Origin: Coprinopsis marcescibilis
Lineage: Eukaryota; Basidiomycota; Agaricomycetes; Agaricales; Psathyrellaceae
NCBI GenBank assembly: GCA_004369085.1
Contig: ML210235.1
Coordinates: 1 to 64,000, forward strand
DNA: 64,000 bases
Direction: 5' to 3'
In this document: one piece after another, positions 1 through 11,916 of the stretch
Layout: every line of letters starts with the position of its first letter
Position numbering within the stretch: position 1 is the first letter of the stretch
The notes under the pieces: generated by a model
Database searches by the model: none
Told to the model about the DNA's origin: nothing
Seen by the model: only the letters and a program-made list of their open reading frames with translations
Made by a program: the position numbers and the translations under genes

Positions 1-3000
1 AGGGGCCAGCAGACACTGGATGGAGGCGGAAGGGGCCACCAAAAAGCTCGAATCACTTTACGAGCACATTCTATCCAAGTTGGAGTGGACAGATGTTCGA
101 TTCGTCGAGAAGTACACCGTGATTATGGGGGCGCTCGTTACACTCATGGAGCCGATGTCCGCAAGTGGGCTGGCCAATCTCTACTCACCTGACGGAATCA
201 GCGAAGCCGACATCCACAGGATATGCACATACATACGGCCTTTGCTACAAGACTACTCTCGAGAGCAAGGCCACAAACCTGTTCGACTCCTCCACCTTTC
301 TGCCAAGGAGTTTCTTGGTGAACGTGCAGCCCCGCCCTACCGCCTGGATTACGACCACCACCATTTGGCGTTATCCCGGCTTTCCCTCATTACCATCAGG
401 AAGCACCTTCTCCCGCATGTTGTCCCCATCCTCGGGTTCACCGAAGGAGACTGGGTTTGGAACTTTGATGGCGTAAGACCCATTATTCCTGTGCTTTTGA
501 AAGAGGATTTACTCGAACACCTGTGGTACGCCTGCCGATACTTTGGCAAGCACGAACTCTCCATTCTGCGCAATTACACGGATGACAATCACGCAAAGCT
601 CCTTTATGAAACGGTTGTTAAGGGCCCACAATTCATTCTCGAAGTTTGCTCCTCTATCGGTGGTGTGATCGAAATGGCTTCCTTGCGGAACAAGGCCCAG
701 GTAGCACGAACCTCTAGCCACTTTGATTGATACTGACATTCCCTCCAGAGCTATATTAGTGGACCTTGCGACATGTTCACTATTCGGAAGACGGCAAGAA
801 TTTATTTCGCCATAGCAAGATGCATGTACCCCCAAGAAACGTCCCTCATCCTTATGGAGGAAGCCACCCGCATGTACCGCCCATTCGCAACCAACCCTAC
901 CGACCCTGCGATGAAATTTGAATTCGCCACGTACCTATGTTGGTTTGGCATGTTGCTCTCCGACCGCCATCGTTCAATCTCGGGAGGGCTTAGCCTTCAA
1001 GTTATGGAAGAAGCCCTTGCCATTACCCATCGCTTGGCCACCGCTAGCCAAAACACCCCTGACGATGTGTTAGGATCTCTACTTTTGTTGCAAAGTCTTA
1101 TACTGTCACAGTTGGGGCGATACAAAGACTCTCATCAGGTGGACATCAACTCCGTCGAGGTCTTTCGTCGATTGGAGATTGCTCATCCAACCAAGTTCAG
1201 GGGCAAGCTTGCAAAGGTCTTGCATAACGCTGCACACAACCTCATATTGCGTGAATGTCACGACGAGGCAACCCCGTATATTGTGGAAGCGATCGAACTT
1301 CGACGTTCATTGGCAAGAGACGACCCGCAGAAGTACGAAGTGCCACTATCGGAATCTCTCCTCAATTATGTCGTTTCCCTTACTCACAACGGCAGGGCAT
1401 CAAATGCACTGGAGTTCGGAGAGGAAGCGCTGGCAATACGACGTCGACTTGCGGCCGAAAGTCCATCCCGCTTCCACCGTCATCTTCCCATAGCACTTAT
1501 CTTTGTATCTCGGATGTTGAAGGAGTGTGACAGGCACACAGATGCTATTGCTATTTCCGCAGAGTCGGTACAGCTCTGTCGTCGGCTTGCAAAACACGAT
1601 TCCGCAGCTTACGAGGAACTTCTGGCTGCAAGCCTCCACTCGCACTCTTTGTGTTTGTCAATGGCGGAGGCAACTTGGATCGAATGCGTTCAAATAGGCC
1701 GCGAAGCCGTCGAGTTATGGCGACAACTGGCTCTCGAAGACCCAGTCCGCTTCAGCCCTGTGCTAGCGGAATCCCTGATCAACCTGGTATACAACCTAGA
1801 CCGGAGTGGCTGTAGAAGTGACACAGTTCCCTATGTGTTGGAGTCAGTGGACACCCTGCGCTACTTAGCGGGAAAGGAACCGGAAACCTACGAAGCAACC
1901 TTTGCCAGCTCGCTCCATCATTACGCGGTTTATCTATCCAAGTCAACCGCGACTTTGGAAAACTCGATCCAATTTGGTCAAGAAACTGTATCAATACGAC
2001 GCCGGCTTGCACACAGAAATCCACAGCTCAACGCAGAGTATGCGTGGTCACTATTTAACCTTGCATGGGATCTGGACAGTGGTAACCGCACCAGCGAAGC
2101 TGTGCCGATCTCTTTGGAGTCCATCCACATCTATCGTCGGTTGGCAGAGGAGGATCCCAAAAGGTACCAGTCATCACTCGCGACTTCACTGCATCGCTAC
2201 GCTTTTTATCTATCGAAGTCGTCGATAACTTTGAAGGATTCTATTCTACCTGCTCGGGAGGCCATATCAAGCCGACGTTTGCTATTCTCTGATCAGCCAG
2301 GACTCTTTGGCAGAGATCTTGCTCACTCCCTCATAAACCTAGCGTCAACTCTCACGCTGTGTGGCCAGCACCTCGACGCAGCTCCACTTGCTTTGCAGTC
2401 TGTAGAAATTCGTCGTGGCTTGGCAAGTGAGGATCCCACAACAGACGAGGCATCATTGGCGGAGTCGCTCCATGTCTATGCCTTATCCCAATCCCAATCA
2501 CCCAAAACTTTGCCAGATTCAATCCCCCCTGCACAAGAGGCGGTGGACATACGGCGTCGGTTGGCTTTGGCAAACCCACAGGAGTTCGAGGAGAAATTTG
2601 TGCAGTCGCTCAACAACCTTGCCTTATTCTTAACCAGCTCCGGCCAAACCAGAGAAGCCATTCCAGCGTTCCAAGAGCTGGCCGAAATCAGACGTAGACT
2701 GGTAGAGAAGGATCCCACGGACGAACATTTGCACGACTTCGCCGTCAACCTTCGCAACCACTCCATTTGTTCGTCCATTTTTAGCAGTGCGGAAGACTCG
2801 GTCGCGCCGATGGGAGAATCCGTGGGGATTCTGCGTCGACTGATCTCCCGTGATCCATCCCGTTTTGAGCCAGTCCTGGCGTATACCTTGTTCAGCCTCG
2901 CTGGCATTCTTGGCGATTGTAGCCATTTTATAGACGGAATTTCTGTTTCCCAGGAAGCTGTGGGTATGTACCGTCGTCTGGTGGAGAAGGACCGAGCAAC

Positions 3001-3493
3001 ATACGAGCCCGACCTTGGACTGTCGCTTATAAACCTCGCATGGTGTCTCGCTCATCACTCAGGCCACGAGAACGAAGCTCTTCTCTCGGCGGAGGAGTCA
3101 CTCACTATCCACCGTCGATTATCGCTTGCAGACCGGACCAAATCCGAACAGGGCCTGGCAATCGCCCTTGGCATGGTAGCATTCTGCCTCAACGTTTCTA
3201 AACGCTACAAAGACGCCCTTACAGTGGTTATCGAGGGATTTGCCAAGCACCGTCAAGCGGCTCAGGAAATGTATCCTCAGTTGCTTGATCGCCAATTCAG
3301 TGGCCTTCACAGGATACGCGCCGAGTCGCTGATTGGCCTGGGGATAGAGAAAGAAGCTATTACTCCGCTTCAAGAGGCTGTTGTTATATACCGACGATTG
3401 CTGGATGGAGCACCCACAAGTCGCTTTTACGATCAGGAACTACAGTACTGTACTCAGTTGTTAGACAGAGTCACTGGTGGACTGATATCATGA
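1..3493 (+). CDS. NACHT-TPR (STAND-type) protein, 5' partial
   Basis: The frame is open at the window edge, so this is the 3' part of a longer gene. The first ~227 visible codons resemble the region that follows the NACHT ATPase in basidiomycete STAND proteins (LYEHILSKLEW, then MGALVTLMEPMSASGLANLY, then a VRLLHLSAKEFL segment). A 48-nt intron (701-748, GTAGCA...CCAG, branch point TACTGAC at 731) keeps phase 0 and joins this to a long exon ending at 3493. That exon encodes about 20 TPR-like units of ~45 residues with the recurrent core EAV.I.RRLA..DP..Y...LA.SL..L. By family knowledge such proteins are intracellular sensors in which TPRs recognise a ligand and the NACHT domain oligomerises. 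The ligand is unknown. The P-loop lies outside the window, so activity cannot be judged. Confidence 0.85.
701..748 (+). other. Intron of the NACHT-TPR gene
   Basis: The donor is CAG|GTAGCA, the branch site TACTGAC and the acceptor CCTCCAG. Removing 48 nt leaves phase 0 and joins two long open frames that would otherwise be separated by a TGA at 728-730. Confidence 0.85.
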
Positions 3494-3751
3494 TTCGGAT
3501 GCCATTTGGAGGGCCACTAATGCTTACTACTTAGTTCCTTTCAATACACTGAGCACGCTGTGAAGAGCTCCAAAAACGTATGACGCCAATAGCCTTTATG
3601 TCAAACACGGACATACCGCACACGCGTTGATTGAACGAAGTTCAAGCTTGAAGCTTGAAGACACAAGCATCAACGTCTTCTTTCACGTTTCCCAATATCC
3701 TCAAAATTATTTGGCTTTCAAGTTTTGTGGAGTACCAAGCACGCAGGGAAT
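3494..3751. other. Intergenic spacer
   Basis: This spacer lies between the NACHT-TPR stop and the F-box start. It contains a short perfect repeat, caagcttgaagcttgaag (about 3643-3660). No clear TATA box was seen. Confidence 0.5.
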
Positions 3752-5170
3752 ATGTCAGAAGTCACAGCGACCAGCATGACCGATTTGCCACTCGAGCTAT
3801 TAATCAAAATCCTCCGACAAGCAACTCTACCAGAATCAGGTCTCGATCCTACCTCAGAGGGGGAGGGACTTTATTATACTAGCACCCGCAAATTCGCTTT
3901 ACCGAATTCCTGGGAATACAAACACAATATGGTACGTGCTCGTAACTGTTTAAGTGGCATATAATGTTCACTGTGGCGCGTATTGCATCTCCAGGCAACA
4001 AAGCGAACCCTCGTTAGAGTCTGCAAACTTTGGAACTCGGTCGCAACCCCATACCTCCAAGAGCACCTGCAAATAACTCGACCGCAACAGCTTGAATTGA
4101 TACACGCCAGGATTGCCGGGAGCAGTGATCACCCAAATCTATTCACCAAACTCACACGAAGGCTCGATTTTAGTCTGAACGAGAGATATCATATGTCGCC
4201 CTTCATCACCGCCGATACCACACGACAGGTTTACTGGAAACTCGAAGACATCCTCTCTGGCCTTCCCAACCTCCTCACCCTGATACTGGTTCGATCATCG
4301 GAGTTTAGCGGGTCTTCAATGATGGGAAAGAGGGGCACCTGTTTGCTCAACGCTGCCTCCTGTAATCTGGAACACCTCTATTGGATCGAAGACTCTGCAC
4401 CATGGAGCACTGTCGTGGAAGACAGACACGCATGGCTTTATTTTATGTCTGGACACCGCAAGTTGAGATCGGCCAGATGTCCATTTCCCGATCGCGTGTG
4501 GCCCGGTGACGCGCCGCACGGCCTAAACGCGTTTACGACTGGCTGCATGCTGGAAGAAATAGCGTTACCGAATTCCTCCATGTCGGTGCTCTATGCCGAC
4601 CTTCTTTCCTCCTCTCCATCCCGGCACAGTCTGAACAACCTTGTTTATCTCAAGAACACCTTCTCATCGCAAGCGGGCCAATCAAACAGCGTGTGGGACC
4701 CCTTCCTTTCAGCCCATGGTAGGAGAGTGGTATCCCTTCACATTGCATTCCCCTGGCCAAAGGTCATCTCCTACGTTACGTCCACAGCAGTCTGTCCGAA
4801 TCTCCAAACGCTGGTAATACACCAGGCTACAAATCTCGGGTTTAGCAGCATAGCGCAGGTCCGCCATCCAATTTTGGAGACCATCTGTATCAAGATTTCC
4901 CAGCCGCAGATATCGAATAAAGGGATATCCTTCATCACTTCCAATGTACTTCGCGCGAAGCACGGCCTTCCAGCTCTCAAGACTCTGCAGTTTTTAGACG
5001 AGAAGGCAGTCAAGCATTTCAGAGTTCATCTGCCGAAGAAGCTGAATCAGATGGTGGTCGGATTGGATGCTATTGGTGTTGCAGTGAAGGATGCGAGGGG
5101 GGGCAGAGTCTGCACTGTGGATTTTCCCTCGAAGCCGAAGTCGTTTCGTGGGGTTCCTGACGAGAACTGA
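3752..5170 (+). CDS. F-box-like protein, 451 aa, two exons
   Basis: Exons 3752-3931 and 3995-5170 are separated by a 63-nt intron (GTACGT...CTCCAG) and stay in phase. The N-terminus, TDLPLELLIKILRQATLP followed across the intron by KRTLVRVCKLWNSVATPYL, fits the F-box pattern LPxEL..I...V.KxW. The rest (~380 aa) is a leucine-rich solenoid-like region without recognisable regular repeats, as is usual in agaricomycete F-box proteins. The expected role is substrate receptor of an SCF (Skp1-Cul1) ubiquitin ligase; the substrate is unknown. The start at 3752 was chosen because the motif follows within 12 residues. It is not closely related to the other F-box genes in the window. Confidence 0.8.
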
Positions 5171-5346
5171 TGCATCTGGACGGCGCACGGATGAACCCTC
5201 TTTAGTACGTATCACTTCTCGGATATTATTTGGTTCATACTACTTTTACTATATATTACTAGGCGAATGTACTATTTGTAAACGACTGCTATGAAATACA
5301 ATATATAATTTGTGTGTGTCATTAAACTCTGGCAGCAATTTCATAC

Positions 5347-5820
5347 TCATAAATGCCCGTGGACATCCACTCTCTGAGCGATGTTCAGTGGACGGACCTC
5401 CACCTGATAAACTGGGAACATGGGGCGGCCGCCAATTGCAAAGGGACCCTTCGCATATGAATTGGTGGCGGGTGGTATCTGATGACGCGTTTCAGATGGC
5501 TCAAGCTTCTGCCTAGTCACCACAGTCTCGACGAACTGTGGAATCTGCAGTTTCAGCTGTGGTCGACCATGTTCCGAGATGATCATTAATCTGCGCTGTT
5601 TCTGTTTTTGTTGCGGCTGCGGATTTGTGTTGGATTTGGATTTGGACTTGATCTTGGGCGGCTTGGTGCTCGTGCTGCTGGACTGAGAGGGAATCTCGAC
5701 CCTAGGTCGTTTGGGTTTTGGTTTACGGATTATGGGTGTTCCGTTTATCGTGGCTGTGGGCTGTTTCTGTTTGGGGTGGATATTTGATGAAGTGCTGGCA
5801 TGGCCTGTCGTAGTATGCAT
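5347..5820 (-). CDS. Hypothetical basic, low-complexity protein
   Basis: A 157-residue open frame convergent with the upstream F-box gene, not recognised. The N-terminal ~80 residues are rich in Lys, Pro, Gln and Ser, with nuclear-localisation-like basic runs (KPKPKRPR, KIKSKSKS, QKQKQRR). The C-terminal half has more ordinary composition (PQLKLQIPQFVETVV, FAIGGRPMFPVYQVEVRPL). The coding strand contains degenerate TTTGGATTTGG-type simple repeats, so the frame could be open by chance. The mixed composition with a structured tail makes a real gene plausible but unproven. Confidence 0.35.
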   Translation of the reverse strand: MHTTTGHASTSSNIHPKQKQPTATINGTPIIRKPKPKRPRVEIPSQSSSTSTKPPKIKSKSKSNTNPQPQQKQKQRRLMIISEHGRPQLKLQIPQFVETVVTRQKLEPSETRHQIPPATNSYAKGPFAIGGRPMFPVYQVEVRPLNIAQRVDVHGHL

Positions 5821-7203
5821 GTCCGTACAGCTTGGGTTTATTTCAGCGGGTACATAAGAACGGTGCTCGCTGGGCTCGGCAGAAATGTGCTACAGGCTTC
5901 TGTAAGTACGCGAGGGTCGCTTCAGAGACTCCCATGCAAAGACTCACTTGTTTAGATTTAGAGAAGAAGGAGAAGTCGAAGCTTATATTTGAGTTGCTAG
6001 CGGTGAATTTTCCGAACATTGCGAGCTCTTGATAGGTTGTTCGTAAACTGTGAGAGTTTGAGCGTGTCGTATGAAAGTCGTCGTGAAACACGGTCGTGAT
6101 GAAGTATAGGTATGCGATATCCCACTAATGGAGGTTGCTTCCAGCGCAAGTCAATGTTGGGGTAAGTACTAGCGCAGCATGGGGTCAACGGGCTTATATA
6201 TAAAATGTACAGGCATCAGTTATGGCATTGTGTATCATGTACGTATGGGCAGCGCCCCCGTATCTTGGATCAATCAGGGGCCCCGACATGTCCAGTATGG
6301 ACGCGGCTGTACTCGTCTGTCTGTGAGGATCTCATAGACTCATACTTACATCTGAGAGACAGTGGACTGTTGTCGACTACGGCTCATTCAAACATACACT
6401 CACGTACGTACGTCTGAGATTGCGAGTGTACGATAGGAGTTTGTGGTGATGGGAATTTGACGAGACCCATGAAGAGTACATGCTTAGCTCTTGGCAACGC
6501 GAACATATGAAGTTCGTTGATTCTGGAGGGCGTCGTCTATTTAGGAAGAGATGAAATCGGTTAGATGATTGTTGACCTTTGATGAGCGCGAGGGACAAGC
6601 GATACCGAGGGGGTTTGGCATCAAAACATATAAACAATTCATCATGACCATCCCGATGGGCGTTTGGTGTCATCGAGTACAGCCTCATTGCTGACTTTTT
6701 GTATGTAGGAACCGTCTCAATTGTATTGCACCGGTCACTGTCCAGCACATCGTTCCCGAGCCAACCGGTTTCAACACAGAAATATAAACACAGACCTACG
6801 AAAGCTAACTGGGTCAGCCATGACTCGTCCTTGGGCTGTATCAGTACTTAAGTGAATGCGAGTTTTTGTCCCTTGTGGAGTGTAACGAATACGATGTATA
6901 TTTCGCTATTATAGTCGACATTGTAGACTTGAGAGCTGTGCAAGTCAGCGAAATTAGAATCCTATTTTCCGATGGACTATATTAGAAATATATGACAACC
7001 CATTGAATTGATGACTCCAGATGTCACCGTTCAACCTAGGTCTAGTTTTGAACGAGGCGAAGAGCCATCAGGATCTGATCCACATCAAAGTTCCTCTGGG
7101 CCAGAGCTATGCATCGACCTTGACTCCTAACTAAGACAAACACTGGCCTACTTTGCTTGCCGCTACTTTCGAAGTTTGAACAACCATTACTTCATCGACC
7201 AAG
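5821..7203. other. Gene-poor intergenic region
   Basis: About 1.4 kb without a convincing gene. Open frames of 60-120 codons occur on both strands but none shows family motifs or splice-consistent extensions. AT-rich sequence before 7204 presumably carries the promoter of the next F-box gene; no canonical TATA box is evident. Confidence 0.5.
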
Positions 7204-8520
7204 ATGGACCGTTTCCATCCCATTTCAAGAATCCCAACCGAGTTGGTCGAGCTCATCTTCCTCAGCGCTGTGCACATTACTCAAGAGGAGCTCTGGAACG
7301 ACGACAAGGTCCCCCTCTTGGAAGTCACAATCAGCCATGTTTGCTCACGCTGGCGCCATGTCGCCTTGCGCTGTAGAAAACTCTGGAAATCCTTTGCCAA
7401 TGGTCCCAGTCGAATAGCACGCAATACGGTCGAAAGATTTGAGATCTACGCTCAGAGGTCTGGATCAGAGGCATTGCAAATACGCCTTCGACTTTTCGAT
7501 ATTTTCGCATATGAGCCCCGGCACATCATCGCACGCAAAATGGTTCGGAAGGCCATCGCTCACGTTGAGCGCTGGCAGCATGTCAAAATCGAAATGGCAG
7601 ACAAACTTTCTGAGCTACGTGAGCATCGCCGTCTATTACACAACCGGGAGGCCCCCTTCCTTGAATACATCCACCTTGGATTCTCTCCTTTATACGAGGA
7701 GAGTCCCCTCGACCTCGAAGATCTCGAGCCCCAAATATTGACAGTTGGTTGTCCGAACCTTGTACACCTCAACTTGGATAACGCCGGGGCAGCAATACTC
7801 CTGCCACCGCTTCAACATCTCACGTCCCTCGACCTCACCGTGATTGGAGATGGGTGCATGTGTATTCCCTGGATGACCTTCCTTGTCATAACCAAGCTCC
7901 CTTTAACCTTGCTTTCGGTGATGGACCCAGCCATCATGCCACCAGACGACACATGGACAGAACCCGTCGAAATGGAGAATCTTCGGCATTTGCGCTGGAA
8001 GAACATACACATTGGGCCATTTCGCATTGGGGAACTGGAGCCGTTAAAGTCCCTCTTCCAAAACTTGCGGGCTCCTACCCTTGAAGCTTTGACACTGGAA
8101 CACATTGATCTTTCAGTGATCCATCAGGTCCCGCCGCTTCCAAATCTCCGCACGGTGTACTTTATCGACTCTCCTCGATTTACGACAGAACTGGGCACCC
8201 GCCTCGCCACCTCTTGTCCCGACCTTGCTACAGTCGTCGTTCTCCCGGAATTCTCGGATTCTGAGCCCGATCCAGCACCAATCGAGCCTTGGTTCTCGCT
8301 TATACGATGCAAGGCTCAGGTAAAAGAGCCGTCGCCACGGGGTTTGACACTGAAAATCCCTTCGCGAATTCAGCTATCTTGGGCACGTAGCGCGCTATCC
8401 CAGGTACACACGTTACCTGAATTGCAGCAGCTCATCAACATAGTGCCCGTGAACCACACAAATGATTATCCTCGTTGGCCTCCAAGTAGTCACATCTCCA
8501 TTCCATCGTACATGCTCTAG
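7204..8520 (+). CDS. F-box-like protein, 438 aa, intronless
   Basis: A single uninterrupted exon. Residues 7-55 carry the F-box-like signature of lineage A: ISRIPTELVELIFLSAV, then VTISHVCSRWRHVALRCRKLW. A leucine-rich solenoid follows (LVHLNLDNAGAAILLPPLQHLTSLDLTVIG; LRHLRWKNI; APTLEALTLEHI). These landmarks are shared with the genes at 55660 and 57362 and the pseudogene near 59.2-60.3 kb. Predicted function is SCF substrate recognition; target unknown. The start ATG is the first in frame and sits six residues before the motif. Confidence 0.85.
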   Translation: MDRFHPISRIPTELVELIFLSAVHITQEELWNDDKVPLLEVTISHVCSRWRHVALRCRKLWKSFANGPSRIARNTVERFEIYAQRSGSEALQIRLRLFDIFAYEPRHIIARKMVRKAIAHVERWQHVKIEMADKLSELREHRRLLHNREAPFLEYIHLGFSPLYEESPLDLEDLEPQILTVGCPNLVHLNLDNAGAAILLPPLQHLTSLDLTVIGDGCMCIPWMTFLVITKLPLTLLSVMDPAIMPPDDTWTEPVEMENLRHLRWKNIHIGPFRIGELEPLKSLFQNLRAPTLEALTLEHIDLSVIHQVPPLPNLRTVYFIDSPRFTTELGTRLATSCPDLATVVVLPEFSDSEPDPAPIEPWFSLIRCKAQVKEPSPRGLTLKIPSRIQLSWARSALSQVHTLPELQQLINIVPVNHTNDYPRWPPSSHISIPSYML

Positions 8521-9369
8521 GACTTGTAGAGGTGGATATCTGCCAGTGTTTCGGACATTGCCCCAACATCACGGCCTCGGCCATAGTACTTATGTACTCG
8601 GGATCCGAAGTTAGGTGTAAAATATATGAGGTCACTTCTATTAAAAGCATACACTACTATTGCTATGGCTTTGATCATATCCAGACGCCGGAGAGATGTG
8701 ACATACGGACTGCGGTAACCGCTGCACGGCAAGGGCCAGTAACGCCCAGTCTTGGCAGGCTATCCACTGCCGGGCGTGATTCCGAGCTGTACAGCAAGTG
8801 CCAGGGCCCAGGCTTGAGGGTTGGTTGGTCGGTTGGTCGGTTGGTGGAGTGGTAACCGACGAGGTCCCAATAAGGAACATGCCGGGGGATTTCAACAAAA
8901 TGACCATGCTCCGGCGAGTCTGGGTGCGTGATACATTGAATGCGTTGTCAAGGTGGTTTTGTAAAGTATCCTCAAGAGCTTTCAGAACACAATAACGCGG
9001 GTATCAATGACCCATTCAGCCCTCAGAAGTGTATCTGTGTCAGTGCAGCATTTTCCCCCTGCAATTGCATACAGTCAATCGCACGCGCTTAGCTTCGATA
9101 TGCTGACTACAGCCACTTAGCCTTTTCGTAGGCTTTTACCCTTTTTTCGATTGTTCTCCCAGACTACTTCCTCTTAGAGTAGAAGGCTTCAATAGGATTT
9201 GATATATTCAATTCTATTCAGCAGCTCTCACCACGTTAAGACTATTTATCTCAGGCTCCTCCGTCTCTCTAGTCCTTTATTTGAAAACAGTGTTGTCATG
9301 TCCCATTATCACAATTGCCAGGCTCGTGTCTGTTAATCTGAACCTCCTAATATACATATGCATCCATCA
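8521..9369. other. Intergenic region between tail-to-tail F-box genes
   Basis: About 850 bp between a plus-strand and a minus-strand gene, so mostly 3' flanking sequence. It contains a short tandem GGTTGGTTGGTC-type repeat at about 8816-8848. No gene seen. Confidence 0.5.
8816..8848. repeat. Short GGTTGGTC tandem repeat
   Basis: About four imperfect copies of the 8-mer ggttggtc/ggttggtg occur in a row. This is a simple-sequence repeat with no known role. Confidence 0.7.
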
Positions 9370-10823
9370 CTAGATCGGGTATTGTACCGTTGCGAATGGA
9401 AAATGTTCTGGATTAGCATGATCGTAAGCCAGAACGAGTTTATCCCCTAGAGAAGGTAAGTGGCGTCGGACGTTGTCCGGACCCCATGGACTTCCAACGA
9501 TAGGCTGTATGCATCCACCGAATACGATGCGCACTTCCTCAACTCCATTGGCAACAAGCCTTGCAAGAGCGGTGTCCCATCCCATCCAGTGGCTTCCCTC
9601 CCGCGCAACTGCAGACCTATCTCCATCGTCCCACTGAATATGCAAGCTGATTCTTTTCAAGTTGTCAGTTCTCAAGCATTCGAGGATGTCCAGCACCCAT
9701 TTCCACTCCTCGTATCCCACCACCCATGCGTGGTACCCACTTTGCCCCCTATTCCATGTCTTGAAGCAGATATCGAGTGAGTCCAGTCTAAGTTCGCTGA
9801 GATCTAGTCGGCCATCGACCAGCCAGGACCAGTTAAGGCCGAGCCCCGACCTTCCGAACAACTTTGTTGTGTCGAGTTTCAAATCAGTCAAGGAGTCGAA
9901 TGCGCTGTCCAATATATCTTGCAGATACCGGAAGCTCTGGGGAAAGTCGATTGAAAACTCGAGAGAACGGATGCTGCGGCCATCGAGGAACGCTGGGGAG
10001 GCACACAGACGCAAAATGGACAAGGACATCAGAGCGGTAAGTTTCAAAGAGCCACCGTCTGATGCAACACTCAGACTATCTTCTGGTCTTTGAACATTTA
10101 AACTTGAGTGCTGAAAGGGATTTGTCAGGTCAACTGTGGAAAGGGCCAACTCTCTGCTGTGCAAAGCTATCAGCAGCTTCGCAGGGAGATCGCGTATCCC
10201 AACAACAGTTTTGCTGTGGACAGACGGTCTGAGCAGCATCTCTGTCAAGGCCTGCTTTAGCTCAGGGCTGAATTTGCTCCATCGTGGAGCATACACAAGA
10301 CCCCCGACCTCCTCTCGACCTATCAAGCTAAACTTCTTCACGTGGGTGGCACGTCTGAGAATACACGGGAGGTTATCCTCCTCAGTCTCGTACGGGTGAT
10401 CGAGAAGTAAGTCGCAGTGGCGGATATAGGATTCCTGTCTTTTCGAATCCCAATTTCCGCACGGAAGCAAGGCGCTGTGGACCCACGACCCCCGAATGTT
10501 TGCGCATTGAATCAAGTCCCGGACACGGGCTTCTGTGGCCTCCCGCTTGACTGTGAGGTCTTTGATGTAGCGAGCAAGCCCTGGGTTGTGGTGGTCAAGG
10601 GTGAATGACAGTCTGCGGACGTTCATCTCTCCTTGCTCGGTGCAGAGGTCGAGGATAATAGTCTGTAAAGGACCTTGTTAGCGAGCTCGTGGAACTCGGA
10701 CACCAAGGTCATAGCGTAGACACCAGGGTCGTCGCTGTTCAGGTAGCCTGCGACGAGCATCTGAAGCTCAGGAGGCAGGCGATGTTGGAGACTGTAAGCT
10801 TTAGAAGACTGAGTAACACCCAT
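9370..10823 (-). pseudogene. MGVTQS-family F-box-like gene with a single frameshift
   Basis: The first frame (10823 down to ~10662) encodes MGVTQSSKAYSLQHRLPPEL...LANKVLYR and then runs into a stop. The continuation, 10626 to 9370, lies in another frame. Intact relatives read LYRTIVLDL here; in this copy adding one base restores the continuation, so a single base is missing near 10661-10664. A spliceable intron is excluded by spacing. The downstream frame is otherwise intact for ~420 residues and keeps the family landmarks (FKTWNRG, GYEEWKWVLDIL, GPDNVRRHLPSLGDKL). Either a recent null allele or a sequencing error. If functional it would be an F-box-like protein with a possible N-myristoyl group. 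Confidence 0.8.
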
Positions 10824-11916
10824 TTTGGTTAATGGGCTTAAAAAAAAGGTCCGGGATAGAGATATAGCTGTAAGGTTGACACTGAGAGTAGCGCGTATTT
10901 ATAGGGCGCTCGTTGCTATCAACCGAAGGTCAGAAATAAAGCGGGCTGTGCACCCACTGACGCTCGAACGATGACCCAGCCACTACTAGCGTTTCGGTCG
11001 CGGGTTATGGACCGTCGCGTTGCGCAGCAACAAACGCGGGCGGGCCTGTTTGGCCTATTCCCCGCAGACACGGCCATGTACAAGTGCAACGTCACTCGGG
11101 AGCGACGAAACAAGCCACCTCAGTAGGAAATACAAAACAAAATCTTGGCGCCAGTTGCATGTCGAGGCTTGGCGGCGCTAAAGACCGGAGAAAAAGAACG
11201 TGGGTCCCAGGTGGCCCAAGCACCAGGCTCAACGGATTTCAGCTACGACTGGCGCCGTGGTAGTCAACAAATTTAAATCTGGGATGATCCATCAGACGCT
11301 GGATGTTGATCACCCGAATATATTTCTTTGCTCTAAGATCCTCATGAGGTATAAGCAGAACATCAATAATATCGAGAGTAGATATGAGTCGACACTAACC
11401 GTATTACCCAGAGCTTGCTTCGTAAGGCGCACACGGCTGCGATAGGGATGATGTAGTTTCAAGGTAAATATCTGTCGTTTTGTTGGCGTTCGCACTGTCT
11501 GGATAAATAAGCGCGCACCCGCGCTTAGCGTTTTAACCATTCCTTATTTCCTGTTATCGGTATATACACTGTACTCTTTTTCTGAGTCTACACCGACGGA
11601 GCAGGAAAGCTATGAATCTTGATCCTTTCACTAGATTACCATGTCACTCGATTGGCGGAGAGGAAGGGAAGGAAAAATGATGATTGACATGTTGCAACTA
11701 TTTGTAACGAAACTAGGATAATCGACATAAGGCTCGCTGTAGGGCTCAACTCAAATGCATAATTTAAAAGGAAGCTCGATAAACTCCTAGACATAACTAG
11801 CCAAAGAAGGGGGAAAGGTTAAAGTTGGGCAAAGGGAGCGATTAGGAATTAACTAGAGAATTGTAGTAGCTCAAGTTATACAAGTAGACGAGACGTTTGA
11901 ATATACACAACTAGCA
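10824..11916. other. Intergenic region
   Basis: Apart from the TATA box, about 1.1 kb without recognisable genes. The part next to 11916 is AT-rich and probably 3' flank of the pseudogene that follows. Confidence 0.5.
10896..10903 (-). promoter_or_regulatory. TATA box (TATAAATA)
   Basis: Read on the minus strand, the sequence is TATAAATA, 73 nt upstream of the MGVTQS start at 10823. The intact paralogue has the same octamer in a similar position. Confidence 0.6.

Noticed and set aside
2476..3058. Minus-strand frames of 142-143 codons
   Set aside because: Shadows of the TPR repeats on the plus strand.
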